Assembly (NCBI RefSeq): GCF_900099765.1
Contig: NZ_FNDX01000032.1
Location: 1 to 62,689, forward strand
From: Paenibacillus typhae
GTDB lineage: Bacteria > Bacillota > Bacilli > Paenibacillales > Paenibacillaceae
Reading direction: 5' to 3'
Length of the DNA stretch: 62,689 nt
Position numbers and translations under genes: made by a program. Positions 34,338-43,311 of the stretch are shown in pieces. Every line of letters starts with the position of its first letter. Position 1 is the stretch's first letter. The notes under the pieces are model-generated. The model worked only from the letters and a program-made list of their open reading frames with translations, ran no database searches and had not been told where the DNA came from.

Positions 34338-37300
34338 TGTGTAATTCTCCCTTCGGTTTTAACGACTCTTTGGCTGCCGCCAGAAACTGCTCCAGCAGCT
34401 CAAGCAGCTCTTTATCACTGAGATCCTTAGCTTTGATGCGGATGCCGGCCTTGGCCTCTCTATCAAATTGTACACGTCTTTCGAAGCTATTACCAACTTT
34501 GGCGAGCTTAGCCGTATCAAAAGCGGCCGCGCCGCCCTCATGGAAATTAAGCGATACCTCATCGCCGCGCCGGACCATGGACTCCATGCCGTACAGCTTA
34601 CCGTATACTTTCAGCCGGGCAACCGACAGCAGATTGACGACCGCTTCGGGTAATTCACCGAACCGGTCAAGCAGCTCGTCCTCCAGCTCACTTGCATCCT
34701 CAAAGGAAGCCACTGCGGCAACCTTTTTATAGATTTCAATTTTCTGGATGCTGTCGTAAATATACTCTGATGGAAGATAGGCGTCAATCGACAAATCAAT
34801 GACCGTATTGCCCTGCTTCAGCGAAGTATCCTCTTCGCCAAGCACCGTAACCTTCCGCTTGCGGATTTCCTCTGCAAGCATCTGTGAGTACAAATCAAAG
34901 CCGACTGAAGCAATGAAGCCGTGCTGCTCTGCGCCGAGCAGATTTCCCGCTCCGCGGATCGAGAGGTCACGCATGGCAATTTTGAAGCCGGAGCCGAGCT
35001 CAGTGAACTCCTTGATCGACTGCAGGCGCTTCTCGGCTACCTCAGTCAGCACTTTGTCCCGCTGATACGTAAAGTAGGCATAGGCAATACGGTTGGACCG
35101 CCCGACACGCCCGCGCAACTGATAGAGCTGGGACAGGCCCATCTTGTCGGCATCATGGACAATCAGGGTGTTAACGTTAGGGATGTCGACCCCTGTCTCA
35201 ATAATGCTGGTGCTGACGAGCACATCATACTCCCCGTCCAGGAAATCGAGGATGGTTTTTTCCAGCTCCGATTCTGACATCTGCCCGTGCCCGACGCCGA
35301 CACGCGCTTCCGGAACGAGCATGGATATCTGTGCTGCCATCTCATGAATCCCCTGTACCCGGTTGTACAGATAATAAACCTGGCCTCCGCGGGCCAATTC
35401 ACGCTCTACAGCTTCACGTGTAAGAGTATGGCTGTGCTCAACCACATACGTCTGTACGGGAAAGCGGTTCTCCGGTGGCGTCTCTATAACGGACAAATCC
35501 CGCACGCCGAGCATGGACATATGCAGCGTACGCGGTATAGGCGTTGCAGTGAGGGTCAGGACATCGACATTGGTTTTGAGCTTTTTAAGCTTTTCCTTAT
35601 GAGTTACCCCAAATCTCTGCTCTTCATCGACAATCAGCAGACCCAAATCCTTAAAGACCATATCCTGCGATAGCAGCCTGTGTGTTCCGATAACTACATC
35701 TACGGTTCCCTGCTTCACGCCTTTAATCGTTTCATTCTGCTCCTTGCGGCTGCGGAACCGGCTAAGCACCTGAATGTTGATCGGGTAGTTGCCAAAACGC
35801 TCGCGGAACGTCTCATAATGCTGCTGGGCCAGAATGGTGGTCGGTACAAGCACAGCTACCTGTTTGCCCTCAATCGCCGATTTGAACGCGGCACGGATTG
35901 CGACCTCGGTCTTGCCATAGCCTACATCCCCGCACAATAGCCGGTCCATCGGACGGTTCTGCTCCATATCCTTTTTAATTTCTTCAATCGCCCGGAGCTG
36001 GTCGCGCGTCTCCTCATACGGGAACATTTCCTCGAACTCGCGCTGCTCCTGTGTATCCTTCTCGAACCCATAACCGAGTGCGCTCTGCCGTTCCGCATAG
36101 AGCTTGATCAGGTCATCGGCAATATCCTGTACAGAGGAACGGACCTTGCTGGTGACTCTCGTCCATTCGTTGCCGCCCAGCTTGTATACCTTTGGCTCCT
36201 TGTCTTCTGAGCCGACATATTTCTGAATCAGGTCAATCTGGTCAATCGGTACGGACAGCTTGTCGCCGCCGGCATACATGATATGCATATAGTCACGGTG
36301 AATTCCGCTGACCTCCAGCGTTCCGATGCCCATATACTTCCCGATGCCATGATTCTGATGAACAACATAATCTCCTATTTTGAGCTCGGTATAGCTCTTG
36401 ATCCGCTCGGCATTATCAATTCCCTTGGACAGCTTGCGTGCTTTGCGCTGCTTCTGGGAGAACATCTCACCCTCGGTGATGACGGCCAGATGAATCGACG
36501 GCAGCTCAAAGCCTGAGCCCAGGTTGCCCTGAAGCAGCGTCGGCTCTTCAATACCGTAATCATCGAGCACCCGGCGGACACGCTCCATCCGCTCCTCGCT
36601 GCTCGCGAGCATGACTACCTTCACGCCTGACTTATGCCAACGCTCCATCTCCGACTTCAGTACATTCATCTGCCCATGGAAATCCTGCATGCCGCGGCTG
36701 ATGAAGCCCAGGATGTTCTGCGGCTGGATATGGGGAACCTGACGCAGGAAGATCGACATGAACAGGCTCTGGAACGGGCGCCGGTACATGATAACCTCAT
36801 TATCTACCGAAAGATGCAGATCAGGAAGATTCTTCCCGTTCTGAAGAAGGTGCAGATTCCACTCGGATTCGTCACGTTCCAGCTGCTTCGCCGTTTCCAG
36901 CAGCCGGGCCGGCTCATCCAGCACCAGAAGGGTATCCTGGGCCATATAGTCATACAGATGCGTACGCTCAGGATATAAGAGACTGATATATTTATAGATT
37001 TCAGGGAAATAGGTGCCTTCACGCAGCATCTCAAGCTCCCGGCCCATTTCCTCACGCAGACGCAGCTTGGCCTGACGGTCGGTCATTTTCTCCAGCTGAC
37101 GCTCCAGCATCGCCGCTGCCGCGGTTGCAGCCGAGTCCAGTCGGGACTGGTCGGCAATGATTTCTTTGGCAGGGGTGATTTTTACATTCCGGACTTTATC
37201 AATAGACCGCTGATCCGCGGGATCGAAGGTACGGATCGAATCGACCTCATCATCGAACAGCTCCACCCGGTACGCCAGCGGAGAAGTCATCGGATAGAAG

Positions 37301-37848
37301 TCGATAATGCCCCCGCGTACACTGAGCTCACCGCGGTTCTCTACACGCTCTACACGCTCATATCCCATCTCAATCATCGACATCAAAAATTCATCAAGGG
37401 AGAGGGTTCCCTCCTGTGATATAGTCAGCTGTGCTTCTGCCATCACATGAGGTGCAGGCAGCAGCCGGCGGACGCCGGAATAGGGAACCACGACAACCCC
37501 GCGGAAGCCCTGTGCACACCGGGTAAGCACGTCAATCCGCTGGGCCAGCGTCTCCGGACTGGACACTGCCGCTTCAGCTGCAACCAGCTCATTGGCAGGA
37601 TAGAGCAGCACCCGGTCAGGAGAAAGCGCTTCCTGCAAATCCTCAGCCATCTTCTGGGCCGAGAACATATTATGCGTGACTACAAGCAGCGGCCGGGCGA
37701 GCTCTTCATGCAGTGCCGCCAGCATAATTTGTCTGGCAGAGCCGGACAGCCCCGAGATCAGCTGCTCCTTCATACCTGCTGCTACGCCACGGGTGACAGA
37801 TTGAAAATCAGGATCTTTGGAAAAAGCCTCTATAAGACCGTGTAACAA
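34324..37848 (-). CDS. mfd: Transcription-repair coupling factor Mfd
   Basis: Displaces RNA polymerase stalled at DNA lesions and recruits UvrA. The 1174-residue product has an N-terminal UvrB-homology region, a central RNA polymerase-interacting module (IGDYVVHQNHGIGKYMGIGT), a RecG-like translocase with Walker A LCGDVGYGKTEVAIRA and LLIVDEEQRFGV, and a C-terminal regulatory domain. The start is TTG (37848) after AGAGAGGTG. Its 3' end overlaps prsA. Confidence 0.97.
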   Translation of the reverse strand: MLHGLIEAFSKDPDFQSVTRGVAAGMKEQLISGLSGSARQIMLAALHEELARPLLVVTHNMFSAQKMAEDLQEALSPDRVLLYPANELVAAEAAVSSPETLAQRIDVLTRCAQGFRGVVVVPYSGVRRLLPAPHVMAEAQLTISQEGTLSLDEFLMSMIEMGYERVERVENRGELSVRGGIIDFYPMTSPLAYRVELFDDEVDSIRTFDPADQRSIDKVRNVKITPAKEIIADQSRLDSAATAAAAMLERQLEKMTDRQAKLRLREEMGRELEMLREGTYFPEIYKYISLLYPERTHLYDYMAQDTLLVLDEPARLLETAKQLERDESEWNLHLLQNGKNLPDLHLSVDNEVIMYRRPFQSLFMSIFLRQVPHIQPQNILGFISRGMQDFHGQMNVLKSEMERWHKSGVKVVMLASSEERMERVRRVLDDYGIEEPTLLQGNLGSGFELPSIHLAVITEGEMFSQKQRKARKLSKGIDNAERIKSYTELKIGDYVVHQNHGIGKYMGIGTLEVSGIHRDYMHIMYAGGDKLSVPIDQIDLIQKYVGSEDKEPKVYKLGGNEWTRVTSKVRSSVQDIADDLIKLYAERQSALGYGFEKDTQEQREFEEMFPYEETRDQLRAIEEIKKDMEQNRPMDRLLCGDVGYGKTEVAIRAAFKSAIEGKQVAVLVPTTILAQQHYETFRERFGNYPINIQVLSRFRSRKEQNETIKGVKQGTVDVVIGTHRLLSQDMVFKDLGLLIVDEEQRFGVTHKEKLKKLKTNVDVLTLTATPIPRTLHMSMLGVRDLSVIETPPENRFPVQTYVVEHSHTLTREAVERELARGGQVYYLYNRVQGIHEMAAQISMLVPEARVGVGHGQMSESELEKTILDFLDGEYDVLVSTSIIETGVDIPNVNTLIVHDADKMGLSQLYQLRGRVGRSNRIAYAYFTYQRDKVLTEVAEKRLQSIKEFTELGSGFKIAMRDLSIRGAGNLLGAEQHGFIASVGFDLYSQMLAEEIRKRKVTVLGEEDTSLKQGNTVIDLSIDAYLPSEYIYDSIQKIEIYKKVAAVASFEDASELEDELLDRFGELPEAVVNLLSVARLKVYGKLYGMESMVRRGDEVSLNFHEGGAAAFDTAKLAKVGNSFERRVQFDREAKAGIRIKAKDLSDKELLELLEQFLAAAKESLKPKGELHNVSK

Positions 37849-37921
37849 CGAAAGACACCTCTCTAACTGAACAGGCCGGCAGTGACTTATCGATCACTGC
37901 CTCCCGTTATGATTGGAATCG

Positions 37922-37952
37922 AAAACAAGCCTTAGCATTAAGGCCAAGGCTT
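37922..37952 (-). terminator. Possible terminator of fin
   Basis: Minus strand: AAGCCTTGGCCTTAATGCTAAGGCTTGTTTTC. The stem AAGCCTT/AAGGCTT has a short T-run. Confidence 0.5.
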
Positions 37953-37983
37953 ACGGTTGACAACAGAGACAGCCGCATTCATG

Positions 37984-38214
37984 TTACTGAAGCGGACTGG
38001 CCAGGAGGCTCAGTTCAGGATTGTTATCCAAGGCCTGCTTGCAATAATCGCAAGTAACCTTTACCGTGATTTCGCCGTCTGAATCATACGCTATGATGTC
38101 TCTGCGTTCCGCAGGGGTCAAGGAGTGAAGGCCCAGCTGTATTTCTGTAGCGCTGCTTCTATTGATGCTTCCCAGAAATGTCCGGCAGTGCCTGCACACG
38201 TAATGTATTGCCAT
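37984..38214 (-). CDS. fin: Anti-sigma-F factor Fin
   Basis: A 76-residue zinc-binding protein with CRHC near the N-terminus and CDYC near residue 55. Length, spacing and flanks (HYVCRHCRTFLGSI, LTPAERRDIIAY, CKQALDNNPE) match B. subtilis Fin (YabK), which antagonises SigF to allow the SigF-to-SigG switch. It lies between pth and mfd as in B. subtilis. Confidence 0.9.
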   Translation of the reverse strand: MAIHYVCRHCRTFLGSINRSSATEIQLGLHSLTPAERRDIIAYDSDGEITVKVTCDYCKQALDNNPELSLLASPLQ

Positions 38215-38304
38215 CTATATGCCTCCTGAAGGTAGTATATACCCTTCAGTATGCCCCGTACCCAGTGTATTTAGCCCGGAACAGGGACACGGGCGCTGCT
38301 GCTG

Positions 38305-38865
38305 TTAACCGTTGAATTTGGCCATTGTCTGCTCAAAGGTATGCTGCAGACTGAACTCCAGTGCATCACAGGTATCCAGAATCATCGACTTCAGCTTCTC
38401 CCCGTCCTTCTTGGGGAAGGTAGAGAGCACATAATCTACGATGGCATAGCCTGGCTCCGGACGGGAGATGCCCATCCGCAACCGGTTGAAGCTCTGGGTG
38501 CCGGTATGCTGGATAATGGATTTGATGCCGTTATGGCCTCCGGCGCTGCCTTGATATCTTAACCGGATTTTTCCGATTTCGGTATCCAGATCATCATACA
38601 CTACAATCAGGTCCTCAAGGGACACTTTATAATATTCCATATACGCGCGAACCGCTTCTCCGGACAGGTTCATAAAAGTCATGGGCTTAATCAGGACGGT
38701 CTTAACCCCGCCGATCATCCCTTCACCAATCACGGATTTGCATTTGTTCTGATTACAGCTTATTCCGTTTCGGGCTGCGAGCTCGTCGAGCGCCATAAAC
38801 CCGACATTGTGCCTTGTCTTGGCATACTGGGTACCCGGATTTCCGAGTCCAACAATCCATTTCAT
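38305..38865 (-). CDS. pth: Peptidyl-tRNA hydrolase (SpoVC)
   Basis: Recycles peptidyl-tRNA dropped from ribosomes. The 186-residue product has the family start WIVGLGNPGTQYAKTRHNVG with the catalytic His, KPMTFMNLSGEAV with the conserved Asn, and VVYDDLDTEIGKIRLR with the catalytic Asp. The start is followed by MKWIVGLGNPG. Confidence 0.96.
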   Translation of the reverse strand: MKWIVGLGNPGTQYAKTRHNVGFMALDELAARNGISCNQNKCKSVIGEGMIGGVKTVLIKPMTFMNLSGEAVRAYMEYYKVSLEDLIVVYDDLDTEIGKIRLRYQGSAGGHNGIKSIIQHTGTQSFNRLRMGISRPEPGYAIVDYVLSTFPKKDGEKLKSMILDTCDALEFSLQHTFEQTMAKFNG

Positions 38866-38958
38866 GATTCCGGCCTATCCTTTCTATCCTCTCGTAAGCA
38901 GAAGAGTTCCGTTTTTGGTACAATAAGCTGTATATACTCCAGAGACAGGTGATGAACG

Positions 38959-39159
38959 ATGCCACATCAGGGCGAAATCTTAACGCTTCAGCGCCATTTC
39001 CAGTATCACATTCAGTATGCTGTGCCTGTCGAGATCTACAGGGACGATGTGTTCGTGGCTATCGGTGTAGTTACGGCTGTTGACGAGGGTTTTGTTGAAC
39101 TGCAGGGCACCCTCTATAACCGCGGCATCTTTACCTTTATTTCCCGTCCGGGGTACTAG
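38959..39159 (+). CDS. Small uncharacterised protein (66 aa), plus strand
   Basis: A 66-residue frame with Aggtgatg-type site 10 bases before its ATG and a strong terminator 20 bp after its stop. The sequence (VEIYRDDVFVAIGVVTAVDE, FVELQGTLYNRGIFTFISRPGY) looks like a small beta-rich domain; no membrane segment. I do not recognise a named family with certainty. An extended -10 TGGTACAAT (about 38919) or TATACT (about 38934) could drive it. It is divergent to pth, convergent to prs, and stands where B. subtilis has ctc. Confidence 0.7.
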   Translation: MPHQGEILTLQRHFQYHIQYAVPVEIYRDDVFVAIGVVTAVDEGFVELQGTLYNRGIFTFISRPGY

Positions 39160-39178
39160 AAGGCCGGCATACGCCGAT

Positions 39179-39221
39179 AAGGGTTACATCTTCCGACACC
39201 GGAGGTGTAACCCTTTTTTTG
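39179..39221 (+). terminator. Terminator of the 66-aa plus-strand gene
   Basis: Plus strand: AAGGGTTACATCTTCCGACACC, GGAGGTGTAACCC and then TTTTTTT. On the minus strand it could also stop prs transcripts, but without a good T-run. Confidence 0.85.
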
Positions 39222-39253
39222 CATATCCGATTCAGCCGGCGCACCGGCTTGTC

Positions 39254-40207
39254 CTACTCGATCTCGAACAGTTTGCTGATTGACAATTCCTCATGAACGC
39301 GGATAATCGCTTCACCCATCAGCGGAGCCACAGACAATACCTTCAGCTTGGAAGTCGGATTGGCACTGCGGATCGGAATGGTATCCGTTACGATAATTTC
39401 CTTAATCGGTGAATTCTCCAGGCGTTCATGCGCCGGACCGGACAATACAGGGTGGGTACAGCAGGCGTATACTTCCTTCACGCCGCCTTCCATCAGTGCA
39501 TTGGCCCCCAGTACAATAGTACCCGCTGTATCGATGATATCATCGATCAGAATCGCCGTCTTGCCTTCAATGTTACCGATGATGTTCATAACTTCACTGA
39601 CATTCGGCTCCGGACGGCGCTTGTCAATAATCGCCAGCGGGGCGTTGAGGAAATCAGCAAGCTTTCTTGCGCGCACTACGCCGCCGTGATCCGGTGATAC
39701 GACAACGGGATTCTCAATCTGTTTGGAGCGGAAATACTGGGCAAGAATCGGAACACCCAGCAGATGGTCAACCGGGATATCGAAGAAGCCTTGAATCTGC
39801 ATAGCATGAAGGTCCATGGTAATAACACGGTGCGCGCCTGCCTTCTCGATCAGGTTCGCTACCAGCTTGGCCGTAATCGGATCACGGGAACGTGCTTTGC
39901 GGTCCTGACGCGCATAGCCGTAGTACGGAATAACTACGTTGATACTCTTGGCCGAAGCGCGTTTTAGCGCATCCACCATAACGAGCAGTTCCATCAGGTT
40001 ATCATTAACCGGACCGCACGTGGACTGGACAATGTAGACATGGCAGCCCCGGACACTTTCCGAAAGCTTAACCTGGATCTCTCCGTCACTGAAGCTTGTA
40101 GTGTGTGACTCCCCCATCGGAATGCCGATATAGTCGGCAATCTGACTGGCCAGCTTTGGATTGGAGTTACAAGTAAAGATCTTTAATTTGGAATCGCAAT
40201 AAGTCAT
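39254..40207 (-). CDS. prs: Ribose-phosphate pyrophosphokinase
   Basis: Makes PRPP from ribose 5-phosphate and ATP for purine, pyrimidine, NAD, His and Trp synthesis. The 317-residue product has GCHVYIVQSTCGPVNDNLME, YARQDRKARSRDPITAKLVA, the substrate loop VSPDHGGVVRARKLA, and the PRPP motif ILIDDIIDTAGTI. The open frame begins at 40258, but the ATG at 40207 follows GGAGGG and gives the standard N-terminus. It follows glmU by about 95 bp. Confidence 0.97.
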   Translation of the reverse strand: MTYCDSKLKIFTCNSNPKLASQIADYIGIPMGESHTTSFSDGEIQVKLSESVRGCHVYIVQSTCGPVNDNLMELLVMVDALKRASAKSINVVIPYYGYARQDRKARSRDPITAKLVANLIEKAGAHRVITMDLHAMQIQGFFDIPVDHLLGVPILAQYFRSKQIENPVVVSPDHGGVVRARKLADFLNAPLAIIDKRRPEPNVSEVMNIIGNIEGKTAILIDDIIDTAGTIVLGANALMEGGVKEVYACCTHPVLSGPAHERLENSPIKEIIVTDTIPIRSANPTSKLKVLSVAPLMGEAIIRVHEELSISKLFEIE

Positions 40208-40303
40208 AAAATATAAACCCTCCGTGACGGAATTTAACTTCCAAGCAGCGCCGGACAACCCTTGTGCTCTGTCCGGCGCTTTGGCTTTGGCCTTTACGAT
40301 GGA

Positions 40304-41695
40304 CTAGGACTGTTCTTTTTTGGCTTTGGCGCGAGCGCGGATCTTATCCGCATACCCCGGCTTATTCTCCTGTCTTACTCTGGCCACAGCCAGATCATTC
40401 TCCGCAACAGAGCGCGTAATTGTCGAACCTGCTACAACAAAAGCCCCTTTGCCCACGGTTACCGGAGCAATCAGATTGACGTTGCTGCCGATAAAGGCAT
40501 CATCCTCAATGGTGGTCTTTGCTTTATTATATCCGTCGTAGTTAACGGTAATTGCACCGCATCCGACATTGACGTTCTTGCCGACAGACGCATCCCCGAT
40601 ATAGCTTAAATGCGAAACTTTGGAGCCGTCGCCAATGGTGGCATTCTTGACCTCTACAAAATCGCCGATCTTCACTTCTTCACCAAGCACCGCGCCCGGC
40701 CGCAGATAAGCGAAAGGACCGACAGATGCCCTTGCCCCGACGGTAGCCTGGCTCAGCACGGAATGCTTCACGGAAGCGCCGTCCCTGATTTCGGAATCCT
40801 CAATATCACTGGACGGTCCGATCTCACAGCCCTCTCCGATAACAGTCTTGCCTTTGAGCAGAGTCGAGGGGTGCAGAATGGTATCCGCACCAATAACAAC
40901 ATCCGCTCCGATATAAGTCGAGGCCGGATCAATGATCGTTACCCCGTTAAGCATATGTGTCTTGTTGATCCGCTGCCGCATATGTCCCTCTACTTCGGAC
41001 AGTGCGAGCCGGTCGTTAACGCCAATAGACTCCGCAGCGTCATGAGCCTGATATCCCAGAACGATATCACCCTGTGCCCGGAGTATGCCGATACAATCGG
41101 TTAAATAATATTCCTGCTGATTATTGTTGTTCGTCACCTGTTCCAGCGCAGCGAACAGCTTAGCATTATCAAAGCAGTAAGTGCCTGTATTAATTTCCTT
41201 CACAGCCGCCTCTTCTGGCGAGCAGTCCTTCTGCTCAACAATCTTCAGCACACCGCCGTCTTCCCCGCGGATAATCCGTCCATAACCGGCAGGCTGGTCC
41301 ATTACAGCAGTCAGAATAGATGCTGCCGCCTTCTGTCCTTCATGCAGCGCCATTAATCCTTCCAGCGTTTCAGGCGTGATAAGCGGGGTATCTCCGCAAA
41401 TAACTATCGTCGTGCCTTCCTCACCGCCGAGAAGTTCCTTGGCCTGCTTCACAGCATGCCCGGTCCCGAGCTGGGTTTCCTGAAGCACATATTCAGCATT
41501 CTGGCCGAGATAAGCCTTCACTGCGTCTGCTCCATGTCCGACTACTACAATATTGCGTTCACATCCGGTCGCCTTTACAGTTTCAAGCACATGCCCTACC
41601 ATCGGCTTGCCGCAGACGGGATGCAGTACCTTGTATAATTTAGATTTCATGCGCTTGCCTTGACCTGCAGCAAGTACAACAGCCATTCTTTTCAA
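40304..41695 (-). CDS. glmU: Bifunctional UDP-N-acetylglucosamine pyrophosphorylase/glucosamine-1-phosphate acetyltransferase
   Basis: Makes UDP-GlcNAc for peptidoglycan. The N-terminal uridyltransferase shows VVLAAGQGKRMKSKLYKVLH, and the C-terminal left-handed beta-helix shows repeated hexapeptides (VGARASVGPFAYLRPGAVLG, NVGCGAITVNYDGYNKAKTT). TTG at 41695 follows AGGAGG with good spacing and matches the family N-terminus, giving 463 residues; ATG three codons later is an alternative. A further open frame upstream to 41800 runs through the spoVG terminator and is not used. Confidence 0.96.
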   Translation of the reverse strand: MKRMAVVLAAGQGKRMKSKLYKVLHPVCGKPMVGHVLETVKATGCERNIVVVGHGADAVKAYLGQNAEYVLQETQLGTGHAVKQAKELLGGEEGTTIVICGDTPLITPETLEGLMALHEGQKAAASILTAVMDQPAGYGRIIRGEDGGVLKIVEQKDCSPEEAAVKEINTGTYCFDNAKLFAALEQVTNNNNQQEYYLTDCIGILRAQGDIVLGYQAHDAAESIGVNDRLALSEVEGHMRQRINKTHMLNGVTIIDPASTYIGADVVIGADTILHPSTLLKGKTVIGEGCEIGPSSDIEDSEIRDGASVKHSVLSQATVGARASVGPFAYLRPGAVLGEEVKIGDFVEVKNATIGDGSKVSHLSYIGDASVGKNVNVGCGAITVNYDGYNKAKTTIEDDAFIGSNVNLIAPVTVGKGAFVVAGSTITRSVAENDLAVARVRQENKPGYADKIRARAKAKKEQS

Positions 41696-41750
41696 GAATG
41701 CCAACCTCCTACTTCTTGAGCTCACTACTGAATATATCTCATTCCGGGCA

Positions 41751-41785
41751 AAAAGAAAAGAGAACCATGCTGCCATGGTTCCCTT
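41751..41785 (-). terminator. Terminator of spoVG
   Basis: Minus strand: AGGGAACCATG-GCAG-CATGGTTCTC followed by TTTTCTTTTT. Confidence 0.88.
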
Positions 41786-41868
41786 TTCTTCGAACCCCAA
41801 TTGAAAACGGCCTGACCTTACGCCACCCCTTACGGGCAGGCGTTCTTCAGAGAAAGCGCGCTTAGCTC

Positions 41869-42156
41869 CTAAGCTCCCTCTTCAATAACTTCCTCTTCTT
41901 CCGTAGCGGCGCGATCGTACTCGGCCAGAACCGCAGATTGAATCTTTTCGCGTGTTCCCGAAGAAATCGGGTGTGCGATATCGCGGAATTCACCGTCCGG
42001 TGTACGCTTGCTGGGCATTGCAACGAACATCCCGTTATTACCGTCGATGACGCGAATGTCATGAACAACAAACTCGTTATCGATGGTAATGGATGCGATT
42101 GCCTTCATTCTCCCCTCAGAGTTGACGCGGCGGAGTCTGACATCCGTAATTTGCAT
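41869..42156 (-). CDS. spoVG: Regulator SpoVG
   Basis: A small nucleic-acid-binding regulator involved in septation, sporulation and, in other firmicutes, virulence genes. The 95-residue product is highly conserved (TDVRLRRVNSEGRMKAIASI, VIDGNNGMFVAMPSKRTPDG). ATG at 42156 follows AAGGTGGTG; the upstream GTGs at 42168-42171 lack a site. It has a SigH promoter matching the consensus, as in B. subtilis, but yabJ (ridA) is absent between it and purR. Confidence 0.96.
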   Translation of the reverse strand: MQITDVRLRRVNSEGRMKAIASITIDNEFVVHDIRVIDGNNGMFVAMPSKRTPDGEFRDIAHPISSGTREKIQSAVLAEYDRAATEEEEVIEEGA

Positions 42157-42196
42157 GTGTGTGTTCACCACCTTTTTCCATCAGAGACTTGGTGTA

Positions 42197-42225
42197 TAAT
42201 TCCACACAGCAAAGCGAATTCCTTC
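42197..42225 (-). promoter_or_regulatory. SigH promoter of spoVG
   Basis: Minus strand: -35 GAAGGAATT (42217-42225), 11 bp, -10 GTGGAATTA (42197-42205). Both fit the SigH consensus RnAGGAwWW / RnnGAATWW at every position. Confidence 0.88.
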
Positions 42226-42280
42226 TTTTTGATTCCATAAAATGACTACTAAAGAAGATTATTTTTGCGAAATCAGCGTT

Positions 42281-42328
42281 TTCGACACGTTTCGCGCTCT
42301 TTTCTAATCGTTCCTCATGTTTTCGACA
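42281..42328 (-). promoter_or_regulatory. Two Spo0A-box matches upstream of spoVG
   Basis: Minus strand TGTCGAA occurs at 42281-42287 and 42322-42328, 41 bp apart, both extended to GTGTCGAAAAC. They lie 55-100 bp upstream of the SigH -35. They fit the Spo0A-box core exactly. Confidence 0.55.
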
Positions 42329-42366
42329 CTATACTGCACTTTGCTAAGCCGTTGATTTCCCCCCTA

Positions 42367-43194
42367 CTAAGAGGAAAAATAGTTACCGGGGTGCGCGGAA
42401 ATTCTCCGCTCCCTGGAGTCCACCTCGGTCAGCTTCACCAGCGACACATAATCATGCAGCAGCCGTTCCTCCGTCTCTACGGCACCTGACTCAACAAGCA
42501 CGCCGACTCCGGCAACCTGGGCGTTGAATTCGCCGAGCAGATCGACCATACCGCGTACCGTACCGCCTGCCTTCATGAAGTCATCCACTATCAGCACCCG
42601 CGATTTCTCGCGCAGCGCCCGTCTCGATAGAGACATCGTATGAATGCTCTTATGGGAGCCCGATACATAGTTGATGCTTACCGCCGAGCCTTCCGTCACC
42701 TGATGGTCACGGCGGACGAGCACTACAGGCAGACCCAGCTGGGCGGCTGTCGCATACGCAAGCGGAATCCCCTTGGTCTCTACAGTCATTACCACATCAA
42801 TCTCTACGCCGTAAAAGGCGGTGGCGATGATTTTGCCCGCCTGCTCCATTACGGAAGGGAGACCCAGCAGGTCGGACATATACAGATAGCCGCCCGGAAG
42901 AATCCGGTCACTCTGCTCAAGCTCCCCGCACAGGTGTTTAACAAAAGCAAGTGCCATATCTGTCGGCATGCGCGGAATATAGCGTACACCGCCGGCTGCA
43001 CCGGCCAGCGTCTGCAGCTCGCCCATGCCCTCACCTTCAAATACCTCTTTTATAATAGCCAAGTCCTCACTGATGGATGACTTCGCCGCACCGTACCGGT
43101 CCGCAAAGGTGGATAACGGCAGCAGGTCATGCGGTTTCTCTAACAAAAATTGGGTCATATCAACCAAACGTTGGCTTCTTTTAAGTTTTTTCAC
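42367..43194 (-). CDS. purR: Purine operon repressor PurR
   Basis: A DNA-binding repressor whose binding is relieved by PRPP. The 275-residue protein has an N-terminal winged helix (KRSQRLVDMTQFLLEKPHDL) and a PRT-like domain with PRPP motif VLIVDDFMKAGGTV. GTG at 43194 follows GAGGAG and matches the family N-terminus; the frame continues upstream to 43239 without a site. PurBox-like sequences overlap its promoter, suggesting autoregulation. Confidence 0.95.
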   Translation of the reverse strand: MKKLKRSQRLVDMTQFLLEKPHDLLPLSTFADRYGAAKSSISEDLAIIKEVFEGEGMGELQTLAGAAGGVRYIPRMPTDMALAFVKHLCGELEQSDRILPGGYLYMSDLLGLPSVMEQAGKIIATAFYGVEIDVVMTVETKGIPLAYATAAQLGLPVVLVRRDHQVTEGSAVSINYVSGSHKSIHTMSLSRRALREKSRVLIVDDFMKAGGTVRGMVDLLGEFNAQVAGVGVLVESGAVETEERLLHDYVSLVKLTEVDSRERRISAHPGNYFSS

Positions 43195-43209
43195 GGAATA
43201 CTCCTCGCC

Positions 43210-43259
43210 AAAACCGAATATTATTAAAAATAATATCATTTTTGTACGGAATTACACAA
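43210..43259 (-). promoter_or_regulatory. purR promoter with PurBox pair
   Basis: Minus strand promoter: TTGTGT (43254-43259), 18 bp, TATTAT (43230-43235). Inverted PurBox-like sequences flank the -10: AAAACCGAATATT on plus (43210-43222) and AATTCCGTACAAA on minus (43241-43253), against consensus AWWWCCGAACWWT. The arrangement fits PurR autoregulation. Confidence 0.6.
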
Positions 43260-43311
43260 GAAGAAACGGACCTTCCGCCCTCTCCGGGAAAAGGTTCCGT
43301 TTCTCCAAAGG

